From: Xenopus tropicalis
Taxonomy: Eukaryota > Chordata > Amphibia > Anura > Pipidae
Length of the DNA stretch: 64,000 nucleotides
Direction of reading: 5' to 3'
Assembly (NCBI RefSeq): GCF_000004195.4
Contig: NC_030683.2
Span: forward strand, 72,387,764-72,451,763
Shown here: in pieces, positions 1 to 10,838 of the stretch
Position numbering within the stretch: position 1 is the first letter of the stretch
Layout: each line of letters starts with the position of its first letter
Position numbers and translations under genes: made by a program
The notes under the pieces: generated by a model
What the model saw: only the letters and a program-made list of their open reading frames with translations
What the model was told of the DNA's origin: nothing
Databases searched by the model: none

Positions 1-2754
1 TCCAGTCCCTGCACTGAGAGACCCTCTAGGTAACCTACACACTGACCCCCAGTCGGTCCAAGAAGTGCTGGCCTAATTTTATACGGACCTGTACAAAACC
101 AAACTCACAGCCCCAGAATCAGAAATGAATTCCTTTCTTGCCTCACTAGCTCTCCCAACACTGCCCAGAGAATACAGCAATCATCTAGACTCTGCACTTA
201 CTGAAATGGAGATACAAGAAGCTGTAAACTCCTTCCCCTTAGGTAAGGCTGCAGGGGCCGATGATATCCCCATAGAAATATACAAGAGGCAATTTTAACT
301 CCATAACTGCTTAAGCTTTTTAAAGAAGCCATACAATTGGGCCAGTTCCCTGAATCCTTCTATGAAGCAGCAATTGTTCTGCTTCCCAAACAGGGTAAAG
401 ACCCACAACTGTGCGAAACGTTTAGGCAAATTTCTCTCCTCACAGCAGATGTGAAAATCTTTGCCAAAGTACTAGCCCGCAGGCTGAGCAGGGTAGTTAC
501 TAACATAATCCACCCCGATCAGATAGGATTTATCCCCGCAAAAACTGCAGCCCTAAACACCAGACGGCTGTACCTAAACCTAACCCACGCTCATGCCGGA
601 CTGGGGGGCAGAGTCATAGCAGCCCTTGACATTACAAAGGCGTTTGACACAGTAGAGTGGCCTTATCTCTGGCAAGTACTCACCCACTTCGGATTCGTAA
701 AAAATATATACAAATGGGTCAGCTCCTCTACAAGTACCCTATGGCAAGCATTCACATTAACTCTCTCACTACCGCAGCCTTTGCCTTTGCACAAGGCAGG
801 GGTGCCCGCTATCCCCCCTGCTCTTTGCCATAGCCATAGAACCCTTCGCCCAGGCAGTACGGGCGCACCCACAGATCATGGGATTTGAGTACCCTGGCTT
901 TACTGAAAAAGTGCAACTATATGCCGATGACACGTTAGTGTACCTAGGGGACAGAGGCCCCTCCTTGACTGCACTGATTGAACTCAGGGGTTTGGTAGTA
1001 TCTCAGGGCTACAAACCAGCACTGCTAAATTGGTGCTCTTTCTGATGGACAAGCAACAACCCAACGAACCCCTAGATACATGCCCACTGCAGATTTCTAA
1101 CAAATTCACTTACCTGGGTATACAGATAGCTCTCCTGATATCACAATACTTTAACCTCAACATAGAGAGCCTCTTCCAGTGGGCACAAAATAAATTTAAA
1201 GCCTGGGAAACACTACCAGTGGGACCAGCGGGGAGAATCCAACTGATTAAAATGTTTCTGCTACCAAAAGTCCTGTATGCGCTATGGCATTCCCCTGTAT
1301 ACATCCCCAAAAAGGTATTTACCCAACTGAATTCATTGCTTAGTAAATTTATCTGGGGCACTTCCAGACCCCGACTATGCTTAACCACTCTCATGAAACC
1401 TAGAGATGGGGGGGATTGGCTCTCGCAGACATGTAAATCTATTATGTGGCTGCTCAGTTAGCACACATTTCCTCTATGGTCCATTCGAACATCTCCCCCC
1501 CCACTGTACCAACTGTGGGCTTTGGTATCTTGCAAACAGGGATCTCCCTGGCCCTCTCTACTGACCAAAAAATTACCAAGGAATGCCTCATCCATACTGA
1601 CACTCCAAAACAGAATACTCCAGGCTGGGCATAAGTTAATTAAACTGGAACAATACCCACCTCAGACTCCCCTCTGGCACAATCTAGATTTCCCTCAACT
1701 GGTATCACATAACCCTCCTAGAATTTATTGCACGCACAATCTTACCACGATTGGAGATGTCTGGGCTGATAACCAAGTCATACCCCTGCAACAACTATGT
1801 GACAGCAGGTAGCTCCCACGCAATGGTTAACACACTATAAACTGTCAAGGGCCCTTACCTCTCAATCTGCTCGCTCCAACATCACAGTAGCCAATTCTCC
1901 AATAATAGACACTCTACTAATACCAGCATACAAGGGCAAGATCTCGAGCTTGTACAAACAATTGTACAAACCACAGCATATAGACCCAGAACTAAGAGCA
2001 CGTGATGCCTGGGAGGGCGAGTTGGGTGCTCTCCTTGATGTTCAGTGGGAATGGATACTTACCACCCCAAAGCTGGTTTCATTTGCATATAGGCATGGCT
2101 TGTTACAATTGTATCTAATTCATTGAGCTTATTATACTGTACAAAGACAGTATGCTATGAAAGTATTAACCTCACCTTTATGCCCGAGATGCGGCTCCGA
2201 GGCCGCTACACTAGTACACACTCTATGGAGTTGCTCGAGCCTAAAACAATATTGGGACGAAGTTACAGGGTGGCTTACAGCTGCAATTCCGGGCTGGGGC
2301 ACGGGTACTGCTAGAAACTGCCTACTAACAGTGGACTTAAATGAAAACCTTGACAGCCATACAAAAATGTTTATTTTGAAAGCTATGTTCCACGCCAGGA
2401 GAATACTCACCTTGCATTGGAAGGACCGGATACCCCCAAAATCGCAAGAATGGAAAAAGGCCATGGACGAAACTGCAGCCCTAGAACGGACTATACTGGA
2501 CAAAAGAGGGAAAATACTCACCTTTATGCAAATCTGGTGTCACTGGACCGACTGCCTCGGTACCCCAGTCCCCTTCCCCACAGGAGATCCCCTATTGATA
2601 ACAACCCCTCCCCCGTAAAGCCTCCTCAGATCCCAACCCCTACAGGACTCTCTGGTTTTGAACCTTTATTAGTACCAACACATAATTTATGCCAATGTTG
2701 TTTTTGACTATTTGGTTGTTCAATAAAGATATTGGTTGATAATAAAAAAAAAAA
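1..2754 (+). mobile_element. L1/Tx1-like LINE, 3' part, decayed
   Basis: This is the 3' part of a non-LTR retrotransposon that enters from the left edge and ends in an A-run (2744-2754) just after AATAAA. Reading across frames gives typical ORF2 reverse transcriptase blocks: a KAAGADDIP-like block near 246-275, LLPKQGKDP and IGFIPAKTAA (337-560), the DITKAFDTVEW motif A (about 628-660), and the catalytic YADD box at 920-931. A cysteine-containing C-terminal region (LCPRCGSEAATLVHTLW, 2177-2230) matches the zf-RVT end of such proteins. The frame is broken: there is a TAA at about 297, and frameshifts split it into pieces at 337-888, 1030-1461, 1522-1812 and 2157-2618. I infer an inactive copy. 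Class assignment to L1/Tx1 rests on motif style; no endonuclease is visible because it lies outside the window. Confidence 0.88.
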
Positions 2755-3284
2755 CATTGTTTTCAAGAAACGTTTGGAATAAATTTGAAAACAGCACAAT
2801 CTTGTTGTAGTATATAATATACCCCTTTATTTCCCTTTTCCTACCACCTTCAAATATCAAGATGCACACAGCCACTCACTTTCTCAGAACATCCTGAACA
2901 TGGATTGAATAGATATTGTTTCACTTTATATGGTAACTTACTATATGGATGTTCCGAATTACCCTAGAGGCCTAACTGGCCAATGTTTTTGCTTAGTGAG
3001 CAATGTTCCATTGAGCAGATCAATGGTGTAACCTGTATACGTTTCTGGTTCCACAGCAAAATCACTTAAATAAATATGTAAAACTGCTTATGAGTCAGAG
3101 GCCCATTGAGCCCCCAGCAGTCACAATATGTGCATCCTCTGTGTGTGTACTTTATATAGTCAAAATAAATCAAAGTGTTTATGAAAAATCAAACACAATG
3201 CAACTCTACATGACCAAAGCTTTGGATTTCTTTTTGATTTATATTGTTGAGACCTGAGAGTAAAGAATTGGCCACTATCTGCAA
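2755..3284. other. AT-rich intergenic stretch, nothing recognised
   Basis: No ORF of note, no splice-flanked coding block and no repeat I recognise. It lies between the LINE tail and an L2-like fragment. A non-coding first exon or the promoter of KCNJ5 could be anywhere upstream of 4254, but nothing in the sequence lets me place one. Confidence 0.4.
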
Positions 3285-3478
3285 GTAGTTCTCCTTCAGG
3301 TGCTCGGTTTCCTCCTACACTCCAAAAATATACAGGCAAGTTAACTGGTTCCTGAGAATATTAGCCCCAGAGAGTGTAATAGGGACTTTAAAATGTAAGT
3401 GCTATGAGGCAGGGACTGATATGAATCATATGTAATCCCTGCAAAGTACTCGTAAAATGCCTTGTTGGTTCTTTATAA
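3285..3478 (+). repeat. L2/CR1-tail or SINE-like repeat fragment
   Basis: The block contains GGTTTCCTCCTACACTCC, then ATACAGGCAAGTTAACTGG and later GAGGCAGGGACTGATATGAA. This phrase order is typical of a very common Xenopus interspersed repeat resembling L2/CR1 3' tails or derived SINEs. Related pieces occur at 32063-32180 and 32503-32705. The family name is not certain. Confidence 0.45.
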
Positions 3479-3486
3479 TTAGCAGA

Positions 3487-3767
3487 CAGTGTCAGACTGA
3501 GATGGCAGGGGCCCACCAGAAAACCCTGAACCATGGGCCCACTCTCAAAACTTCAATTCTTCCTCTCCTCCCTCAGAACCTTTTATTATCCTAGTCTATT
3601 TTCTCTACATACTATACTCTATTCTTCCATCCATCAAGCTTTCTTGTTCCCATAATGAAACAGGAAATGACTATGAAAGAGGCTAAATAGTTAGAAGCAA
3701 GAGGGCCCACTGACACCTGGGCCCACCGGGAGTTTTCCTGGTATCCTGGTGGGCCAGTCCGACACTG
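3487..3767. mobile_element. hAT-type MITE with perfect 8-bp target duplication
   Basis: The terminal repeats are CAGTGTCAGACTG on the left and, reading inward on the other strand, CAGTGTCGGACTGG on the right, with GGGCCCACC repeated inside both ends. The flanks are identical 8-bp copies TTAGCAGA (3479-3486 and 3768-3775). An 8-bp duplication and a CAG start are hallmarks of the hAT superfamily. There is no coding capacity in 281 bp, so it is non-autonomous. Confidence 0.85.
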
Positions 3768-3775
3768 TTAGCAGA

Positions 3776-4254
3776 AAAAGATTGTATTTTATATTGTCAA
3801 GACTTGTGAGTGTGGCATTTTTATCTATATCTAGTATTGAACAATTTGTTCCCTGTGTTATAGCAACTTATTCAGTGCAGAAAATAACTGTATGTGACAT
3901 TTCTTGCCATATGCAGCTTAGATCAGGGAGACCAGACTCCAACAGGTTATAGCAGCCATTAGCATTTTGACTACATAGGTCAGGGTGGCATTTGACTGCT
4001 CATGGCAGTTTACAACACATTCTGCTGGGCTGCCACCATTCTCTGGTAAAGATGACAATATTTATCACTTGCCTGACAATCATGTTATTTAAAATTAAAA
4101 TTGCAAAATAGATCAGAGTTCTGGGAATCCTTTTAAATTCCCCAGTTCAGTCTATAATAAACCTGCCTCTAAATATATATGTATGTCTTTATTCTGTATT
4201 CTGTATGTCAAAAGCTTTTAGAAACAAATTTGATGTTTTTTTGTTTCCCTACAG
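3776..4254 (+). other. Intron sequence upstream of KCNJ5 coding exon, acceptor at 4251-4254
   Basis: AT-rich sequence ending in a pyrimidine-rich tract and a consensus acceptor (TTTCCCTACAG, ends 4254). The acceptor lies just ahead of the KCNJ5 start codon, so a 5' non-coding exon must lie further upstream, possibly outside the window. I see no other feature here. Confidence 0.6.
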
Positions 4255-4267
4255 CATTCATTCTATC

Positions 4268-5204
4268 ATGGCAAGGGATTTAAGGGTCTCTATGAATCAG
4301 GACTTAGAGGTTGATATTACACCCAGAGAACCCAAAAAGTTACCAAAACAAGCTCGAGAAGATCCAACACTAACAATTGACCGTACACATCTACTGTCTG
4401 AGCATAAGAAGCCAAGGCAAAGGTATATGGAAAAGGATGGAAAGTGCAATGTACACCATGGCAATGTCAAGGAAACCTACCGGTACTTTAGTGATTTGTT
4501 TACTACCCTAGTGGATCTCAAGTGGCACTTTAGCTTGTTTATCTTTACACTTGTATACACTGTCACCTGGCTTTTCTTTGGCCTTATCTGGTGGCTCATT
4601 GCATATATCCGAGGAGATCTGGACCACTTGGGCGACAAAAACTGGGTTCCATGTGTAGAAAATCTTAATGGATTTGTTTCTGCATTTCTTTTTTCTATTG
4701 AAACTGAAACTACAATTGGTTATGGCTATCGGGTTATCACAGAGAAATGCCCTGAAGGAATTGTTCTGCTTTTAGTTCAAGCCATATTGGGTTCAATTGT
4801 TAATGCCCTGATGGTAGGTTGCATGTTTGTAAAGATTAGCCAGCCAAAGAAGCGTGCTGAGACACTTATGTTCTCCAATAATGCAGTCATTTCATTAAGG
4901 GATGGAAAACTATGTTTAATGTTCCGTGTTGGGGACCTCCGAAGTTCTCACATTGTAGAAGCATCAATCCGGGCAAAACTTATTAAATCCAAGCAAACTA
5001 AAGAGGGTGAATTTATTCCACTTAATCAGACTGATATCAACGTGGGCTTTGATACAGGTGACGACCGTCTCTTTTTGGTCTCTCCTCTCATCATTTCACA
5101 TGAGATTAATGAGAAAAGCCCATTCTGGGAAATGTCTCGGACTCAGATGGATATAGAAGAATTTGAAATTGTGGTTATCCTAGAGGGCATGGTGGAAGCA
5201 ACAG
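4268..5204 (+). CDS. kcnj5: KCNJ5 (GIRK4) first coding exon: G-protein-gated inward rectifier K+ channel
   Basis: This exon encodes residues 1-312 of GIRK4, a subunit of the plasma-membrane K+ channel opened by G-protein beta-gamma subunits and PIP2. In atrial and neuronal cells it assembles with GIRK1. Seen directly: a conserved N-terminus ([15 protein letters not shown]), TM1 at about 84-114, the pore helix, the TIGYG selectivity filter at 149-153, TM2 at about 163-187, and the start of the cytoplasmic Kir domain. Residues numbered as in human KCNJ5 are kept: S143, G151, T158, L168 and the Na+-site D223. I chose ATG 4268 because it lies 13 bases after a consensus acceptor (ends 4254) and matches the known family start. 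The upstream ATG at 4205 is intronic. The exon ends at a GTAAGT donor (5205), splitting a Gly codon. S143, D223 and the neighbouring ARHGAP32 favour KCNJ5 over KCNJ3, KCNJ6 or KCNJ9. Confidence 0.96.
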
Positions 5205-5894
5205 GTAAGTTACATTTGTTACTAAAAATTTTGACTGGCTAACATACTGTAATTGTAGATTAACAGTTAATATAAAGGCATTGTATTTCAGCAGTCACCT
5301 ATTTTGATCAGTCCCTACATAATCTATCCACCAAGCCTTGTGGTTTTCAATTTCCCCAAATTCAGAACCATTGTCAGGAGCACTGTGTCAGCCTCTGATG
5401 CTGTGCTGAACTGTAAAAACCTTCCGTAGACTTAAGAACTGTTGATGCCTGTGAACTAAAGCATCACACAACTCCCAGCCCAGCTCAACAGACATATCCA
5501 GTGCTCTTATGAAGTCTGTCACCATATTGAATAGAACAGGTAATGCTGGGCTGAGCGAGTTAGCTAGAGGCCTATTAAAAAATAAATAAATATGCAGGGT
5601 ATAGTGGTACGAGTCCTATATTTGATGTATGTATAATACAAGAAATGCATGTTGCCCATAGTTTTCCTCTCCCTCCCTGCTTACATCTGTGCAAATAAAG
5701 TCAGTTCATCTTCTTTCTCACATTCATGAATCAATCAAATGTTCCTGTAAAATAACAGAAGACTAAGACTTTCATGCCAAGGAATTCATGGGTGTCCAAT
5801 GAAAGTCATACAATTTATAAAACAGACAACCCCTGCAATAATACCTACATTATTCAGTTTTGAAATTACTCCCTTTCTTAACAAGTGATGCAAA

Positions 5895-6219
5895 TACAGG
5901 CATGGGATATGGTATTCAGAAACCCATTATTCAGAAAAAAAGAGTCATCTCTTATAGACTCCATTTTAATCAAATTTAATTTTTTTACAAATATTCCCTT
6001 TTTCTCTGTAATATTTAAACAGTACCTTGTTCTTGATCCTAAATAAGCTGCATGGATCAATATTGATAGCAAAACCATCTTATTGGGTTTATCTAATTTT
6101 TAAATTATTTTTAGTAGAGATCCAATGATTTTTTTTTTGGAGATCCAAATTATGAAAAGACCCCTTATCTGGAAAACCCCAGGTCTTGCACATTCTGTAT
6201 AACAGGTCACCTACCTGTA
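5895..6219. mobile_element. Degenerate MITE of the TACAGGTATGGG family
   Basis: It begins TACAGGCATGGGATATGG and ends with the diverged inverse (CACCTACCTGTA). The interior matches the two better copies at 41528-41858 and 42700-43027: CTTATAGACTCCATT, TTCTCTGTAAT, CTTATTGGGTTTA and GGAAAACCCCAGGTCT. It is clearly older than those copies. Non-coding. Confidence 0.75.
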
Positions 6220-7059
6220 TAAGGCATACAGTGGCCTTTTTTCTTGTAAATGTTAAAAACCACTGCACTGCATTGTACCAATACATGAGTATTCATACAG
6301 TAAACATACAGCTTTATATGCAAACCACACATTGCTGATGAGAGGTGGTGAAGGGGGACATGGTGAATTGCGCACTTGCTCACAATGGTTGTTTGCACCA
6401 TGAAGGATTGCAGCAAGTGTTGCTCCTGCCATAAGGCAAGGTGAGAAACTACTAGTTACCAGTTGCCACCTCTCGTAACATTAAGAGCCAAATTTCCATT
6501 TTTTGAAACGAAACAATTCAGCACAATAGTGCTCTCTGCACTAGTGACGACCCCACCCCAGGACCTGCTCTGACATGTAAGAGGTAAGCACAGAGTGGGT
6601 AATTGGCGGCAGCGTTGGGACTGCTGCTGCCTGAGGCAGAAACGCAGCTGATAGCAACATAGTCAAGAGTCAGTGGAATTGCTGTATAGGACTGCCCATA
6701 GGCTCAGACTTTGTATTAGCGTACAGCAGTTCCCTAGAAATTAGAATATGTTGATCAACAAAAATAGATGCCTGCAGTGTTTCCCATGTAGTGACACTGA
6801 CAACGCTACTAGAGAACACTGCAGAAGCTTAAGGCCTATGCCCCAAAGAAAGAGTTAGTCACCCTTGATAAGAGTAACCAGTGGAAAGGCGTATGCATCA
6901 CTTCAGCTTTCCAAATTCAAGCAAAGTTGCCTGCAGGAGGAAACTTTGTGTGACTCTGGAAACGATTTGTAGGCCTTTCACCAGAGACTCCTATTTTTGC
7001 CAGTGGAGAGGCATTTTGGAGCAGTTAATCACCCGCAATAGCAAAAATCTATTGCGAGC

Positions 7060-7475
7060 GACTGACTCGATTTACTGCCAACAGATTAGCCACATTAGTG
7101 CACTATACTTATTCTGCAGAAAGCTTTACTATACCTGAGTAAACAGCCCTAAAAGCTCCCTCTGTTTGCTTAAGATTTTAGCTTGGTCTCAGTAGGTTCC
7201 GTGCTGCACCTCTACCTGCTGGTAGCTCAGATCACACATTTTGATTGGAGGGGGGGCAGGAGAAGGGAGAGAGCTGCCAGACTGGGGACTCATAATGAAG
7301 GATTTTACTGAGAGATGAAGTCTGATACCGAAGTACATGTATAAACAAAAGAAGACAAGAAATCCTGTGTTTCTTTTGATAGAGGACTCAGTGCAGCTTT
7401 TCTGTGCTTATAGCTGTATTTACATAGACCTTTTTGATAAAGCTTACTTAGTTTTTACCTTTCCTTCTTCTTTGA
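7060..7475. mobile_element. T2-type (TTAA) MITE, left end decayed
   Basis: It shares long phrases with the copies at 9650, 18123 and 31340: TTTACTGCCAA, CACATTAGTGC, TTATTCTGCAGAAAGCTT, CTGTGTTTCTTTTGATAG and GGCTGTATTTACATAGACC-like words. The right terminus reads CCTTTCCTTCTTCTTTGA, a mutated CTTTCCTTCTCCTTTAA end. The left TTAA end is no longer recognisable. It abuts the next MITE at 7472. Confidence 0.7.
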
Positions 7476-7860
7476 AGGGACTTGTCACCCTAAAAAATAA
7501 TGTCAAACCCTTTGTTATCAAGCAAAATGAACATTTAAAATTTTGTTTCCTTCAGTCTTGGAATTTACAATCACAGCAAGCAGGTTAAGATGCTTGATAC
7601 CACCTCAAAATCTTGTTTATGCACCAGAACGGGGAACCTGATGCCCATTCACAGGCTACACAGTTATAAGCAGTGAGCAGAGAGGGAAATGAGAAGTGTT
7701 AAGTGGCATCTAGGAAAGTGAAAGTAATTGACAGCTGTGATTTGTTTTTATACCCTTATAACAGTTATTGATGTTTTGGGGTGAAAGTGGGGTTTATTTT
7801 CAATTTGAAAAGGACTTTTATTATACAGCTTTTAATGTCTAGGTGACAGACCCCCTTTAA
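7472..7860. mobile_element. T2-like MITE abutting the previous one
   Basis: The left end reads TTGAAGGGACTTGTCACC and the right end, inverted, TTAAAGGGGGTCTGTCACC. This is an imperfect terminal inverted repeat with TTAA-type ends. The left TTGA is shared with the right end of the 7060-7475 element, which suggests insertion into the target site of its neighbour or insertion of one at the edge of the other. Non-coding. Confidence 0.65.
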
Positions 7861-9620
7861 GAGACTTTTGTGCCACACCAAATTAAATACTCTTCTGGTC
7901 CATTTTTTCTCTTGAGAGTTTTGAAAAGGCTTGACAAATAACATGGTATGCTTCTAAAAGTGTCAATATTTACCAATAAGGTAGCCCTTCCTTTTCACAA
8001 TCCTTTTGAAAGGGCAGTGTAGCTACATAAAGATAGATGAACTGAGTTTAGTTGTTAACAGTGCATGGATTTTGCTGTTATCTATAACTCTTTTGTAGCC
8101 AGGCGGTCCTGCTCTCTCTAGTGTTCATGTATTTTGTATTCTCTCATCCTATTGATCAGTATCTGCTATGTTGCCTAAGTTCAGTATACTGCTAGATCAT
8201 ATACAGTACCTGAATTCCTATACTGAGAAATTAGAAGTTTCTCCAATATGAAGCTATAGACAAAAAGTTTACCCAGGTGCAGTAACCCTTTGTAACCAAT
8301 AAGATGTTTAGAGAAGTCATGGAAACAGGGGCCCCTTCTGTGTTAGAGGAGTTGTCCATTAAGCCAGCAAGAGCAGCATCCATTTCATCTGTGGAAATAG
8401 TGTGCAAGTACTGTAGCTCTCTAGGTAACACCATGCCTAAGTGTAGGGACACACAGATGGAAAGGGACTGTTCCTTATCCTATTTCTTATCCTTGAGAAG
8501 CTTCCATTGGTGGAGGATCCATTTAACTAAGGTTTGTCTCTACTAGTGAGAACCTTTTACAGCTTATATGGTGCTTGTTCTTCTGTACATGCATAACCAT
8601 TACTATACCATATGTTCTATATTGTCTCAACATTTCTTGTATATGAGCAGTGGTATAAGGAGTGGTGAGGAGGCAGGAAGCGACTTGAGTCCCGGTAGAG
8701 ATTGCAGCTCACATATGCACTGGTGCCCAGCCCAGGTTATTACTTCCCTATATAAACACTGCTTATATAAGGTTTCTTGGTTTCAGAACAAATATACATT
8801 TTTCAACATAGATTTTAGAAATAGACATGTGCAGTTTCTGTTGTCCAACACTTAATTTTAGACCTGAGAAATGACACATCTAACTAAGTAAGGTAGGAGG
8901 TTACAGCAGGCACACCTATATATAAGCGTACATGGAGTGAAAGCTTGTTAGCAACACTGACATGAAATCCTATAAATCACTTAAAGCACCACTGGCTTCC
9001 AGGTGAGCCCTGGAGTTAAAATATTTCTGCATTTCAAGGGACATTAAGCAGGCCAATAAATAACATGAGCTGTTCAAAAGCTGGTGAACCAGAAGCAGCA
9101 GGAAATACTTTTTTTTAACCTTTTCTATAAAGGAGTGAGCTGATTAAGCCCTATTCATGCCACAAGAGACAAAATGTATCAGTTCAAGGCCAGTAATTAG
9201 AATTTGGCCTGTATGTAAGTGATTTATTAGAAACATATTACTATATATGTGTGTGTGTGGCAGTAGGTAAAGCCTTTCACTTTGCTCTTGTGGATAAACC
9301 ATGAAATATATAATACAAAATTGAACTCCAGAAGTGATTGCAACTACAGAATATTAATGGGATGTGGGCAGATGTTTCAGAATAGGCCTGGCTCTCATAT
9401 TCAGGTTCTACATAACTTCTGTTGTAGCTGACTTAAGTAGTTAAATATGGAATTTTGGTTTGGTGTCTTTTTATATAGTACCGCTTTATTCAGGCCATAA
9501 AAAGGTAAGTGATGTTAAAATCACATTCCGAGGCCAGTATATCATATTTTGAATAAAGAAACTGAATCAAATACATTTGAAACTATACCTTGAATATTAA
9601 ATATACACCTCCCATTGACG

Positions 9621-10262
9621 TAAAGGGGTTGTTCATCTTTAAATTAACTTTAAAGGAGAAGGAAAGTCATTTTGGCATTTTACTGCCAATAGATTCGCCA
9701 CATTAGTGCCACCTAGAACACTATATTTATTCTGCAGAAAGCTTTACTATACCTGAGTAAAGAGCCCTAGAAGCTTTCTCTGTTAAAATTACAGCTGCCA
9801 TTTTGCTTTTGATAGAGGACTTAGTGCAGCGTTTCTGTGAGTGCTTATGGCTGTATTTACATGCTATTCTGAAGCAATTTGCAATCAGTCTTCATTTGTC
9901 ATTATTTCCAGTTTTTGGATTATTTAGCATTTTGTTCAGCAGCTCTCCAGTGTAAAATTTCAGCAGCTATATGGTTGCTAGGGTTCAATTTAACCTAGCA
10001 ACCAGGAGGTGATAAAAAAGAGAGACTGGGTTATGAACAGCCCAGGGCCTGAGTAGGTCATAAAAGTTCACTATAACAATAAAATTGTAGCCTCATGGAG
10101 CAATAGCATTTTGGCTGCTGGCTGCCATTTGAGTAAGAAGAGGAAGGCAAATAATTCAAAAACGTAGGAAAAAAAAATAAAGACCAATTGAAAAGTTGCT
10201 AAGTTTAGGCCATTCTATAACATATTAAAAGTTAACCTAAAGCTGAACCAGACCTTTAAATG
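9621..10262. mobile_element. GGTTCAC-ended MITE interrupted by a T2 MITE
   Basis: It starts AAAGGGGTTGTTCATCTTT and ends with the inverse style AACCAGACCTTTAAA. The interior keeps GTTCAGCAGCTCTCCAG and GGTTGCTAGGGTTCAATTT, as in the intact relative at 16928-17373. A T2 MITE is inserted at 9650-9863. Non-coding, inside the KCNJ5 intron. Confidence 0.75.
9650..9863. mobile_element. Truncated T2-type MITE nested in another MITE
   Basis: The left terminus TTAAAGGAGAAGGAAAGTC (TTAA at 9650-9653) is followed by the standard T2-relative phrases up to GGCTGTATTTACATGC. The outer element then resumes. The right half is missing compared with the copy at 31340-31824. Confidence 0.75.
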
Positions 10263-10560
10263 AAAACTTTTTTTTGTATTTTTATTTTTTTAGTCATTGA
10301 GTTCTTCTTGACTTACTATATGGACTTTCATACTGAGGTCATAGGTCATAAATGATTAGTAAAGATTAAGGCTGATTGCACATTGCCTTGCAGTGTTTAC
10401 ATTGTGCTACTGTCCATATCATACTAATAGTTAGTTTTAAGGGGTTACCCTTTGGATTTACATGTCAACAGCAGAGATTTCTGGAATTGGGTACTTCTAA
10501 TCTGTTGCAAAAAAATGCTGAATATATGTTAGTAGTCACTCAGTTTTCTCTCTTTTGTAG

Positions 10561-10838
10561 GGATGACATGCCAAGCCCGATGCTCGTATGTGGACTCAGA
10601 AGTTCTTTGGGGACATCGCTTCACCCCAGTCCTCACTTTGGAAAAAGGATTTTATGAAGTTGACTATACCAGCTTTCATGATACCTATGAGACACCTACA
10701 CCAAGTTGTAGTGCCAAAGAGTTAGATGAACTTCACCGTGGAGAACACCATACCTATACCTATGCACAAAGGAAGAACAGTGCGCAGAATGGGGCCCCTA
10801 GGTCAGAGGACTTAAACATAAGGACACAGACAGACTGA
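10561..10838 (+). CDS. kcnj5: KCNJ5 (GIRK4) last coding exon
   Basis: This exon completes KCNJ5. It follows a consensus acceptor (CTCTCTTTTGTAG), starts with GG to finish the split Gly codon, and encodes residues 313-404 before TGA at 10836-10838. The first part ([20 protein letters not shown], then the [15 protein letters not shown] stretch) is the end of the conserved cytoplasmic beta-sandwich and is strongly conserved in GIRK4. After about CSAKEL the tail diverges: it is His/Tyr- and then Gln/Asp-rich, ends TQTD, and has no class-I PDZ motif of the ESKV type seen in GIRK2. The whole protein is 404 residues against 419 in human as I remember it; the difference lies in the fast-evolving C-terminal tail. 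Confidence 0.95.

Larger units (their letters stand above)
5205..10560 (+). other. kcnj5: KCNJ5 intron between the two coding exons
   Basis: The intron starts GTAAGTTAC and ends TTTTGTAG, with a pyrimidine-rich tract, and is phase 1. It carries several MITEs listed separately (5895-6219, 7060-7475, 7472-7860, 9621-10262). The stretches 5210-5890, 6220-7060, 7861-9620 and 10263-10560 show no ORF or motif I can name. A few hairpin-like TCGC-rich words near 6840-7060 suggest a further degenerate Harbinger-like MITE. Confidence 0.85.

Noticed and set aside
4205..4267. Longer KCNJ5 reading with an ATG at 4205
   Set aside because: It crosses a consensus acceptor (ends 4254) and its residues do not resemble any GIRK N-terminus; the family start matches ATG 4268.
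4268..5204. Assignment as KCNJ3, KCNJ6 or KCNJ9
   Set aside because: S143, the MNQDLEV start, the C-terminal tail without ESKV, and linkage to ARHGAP32 all point to KCNJ5.
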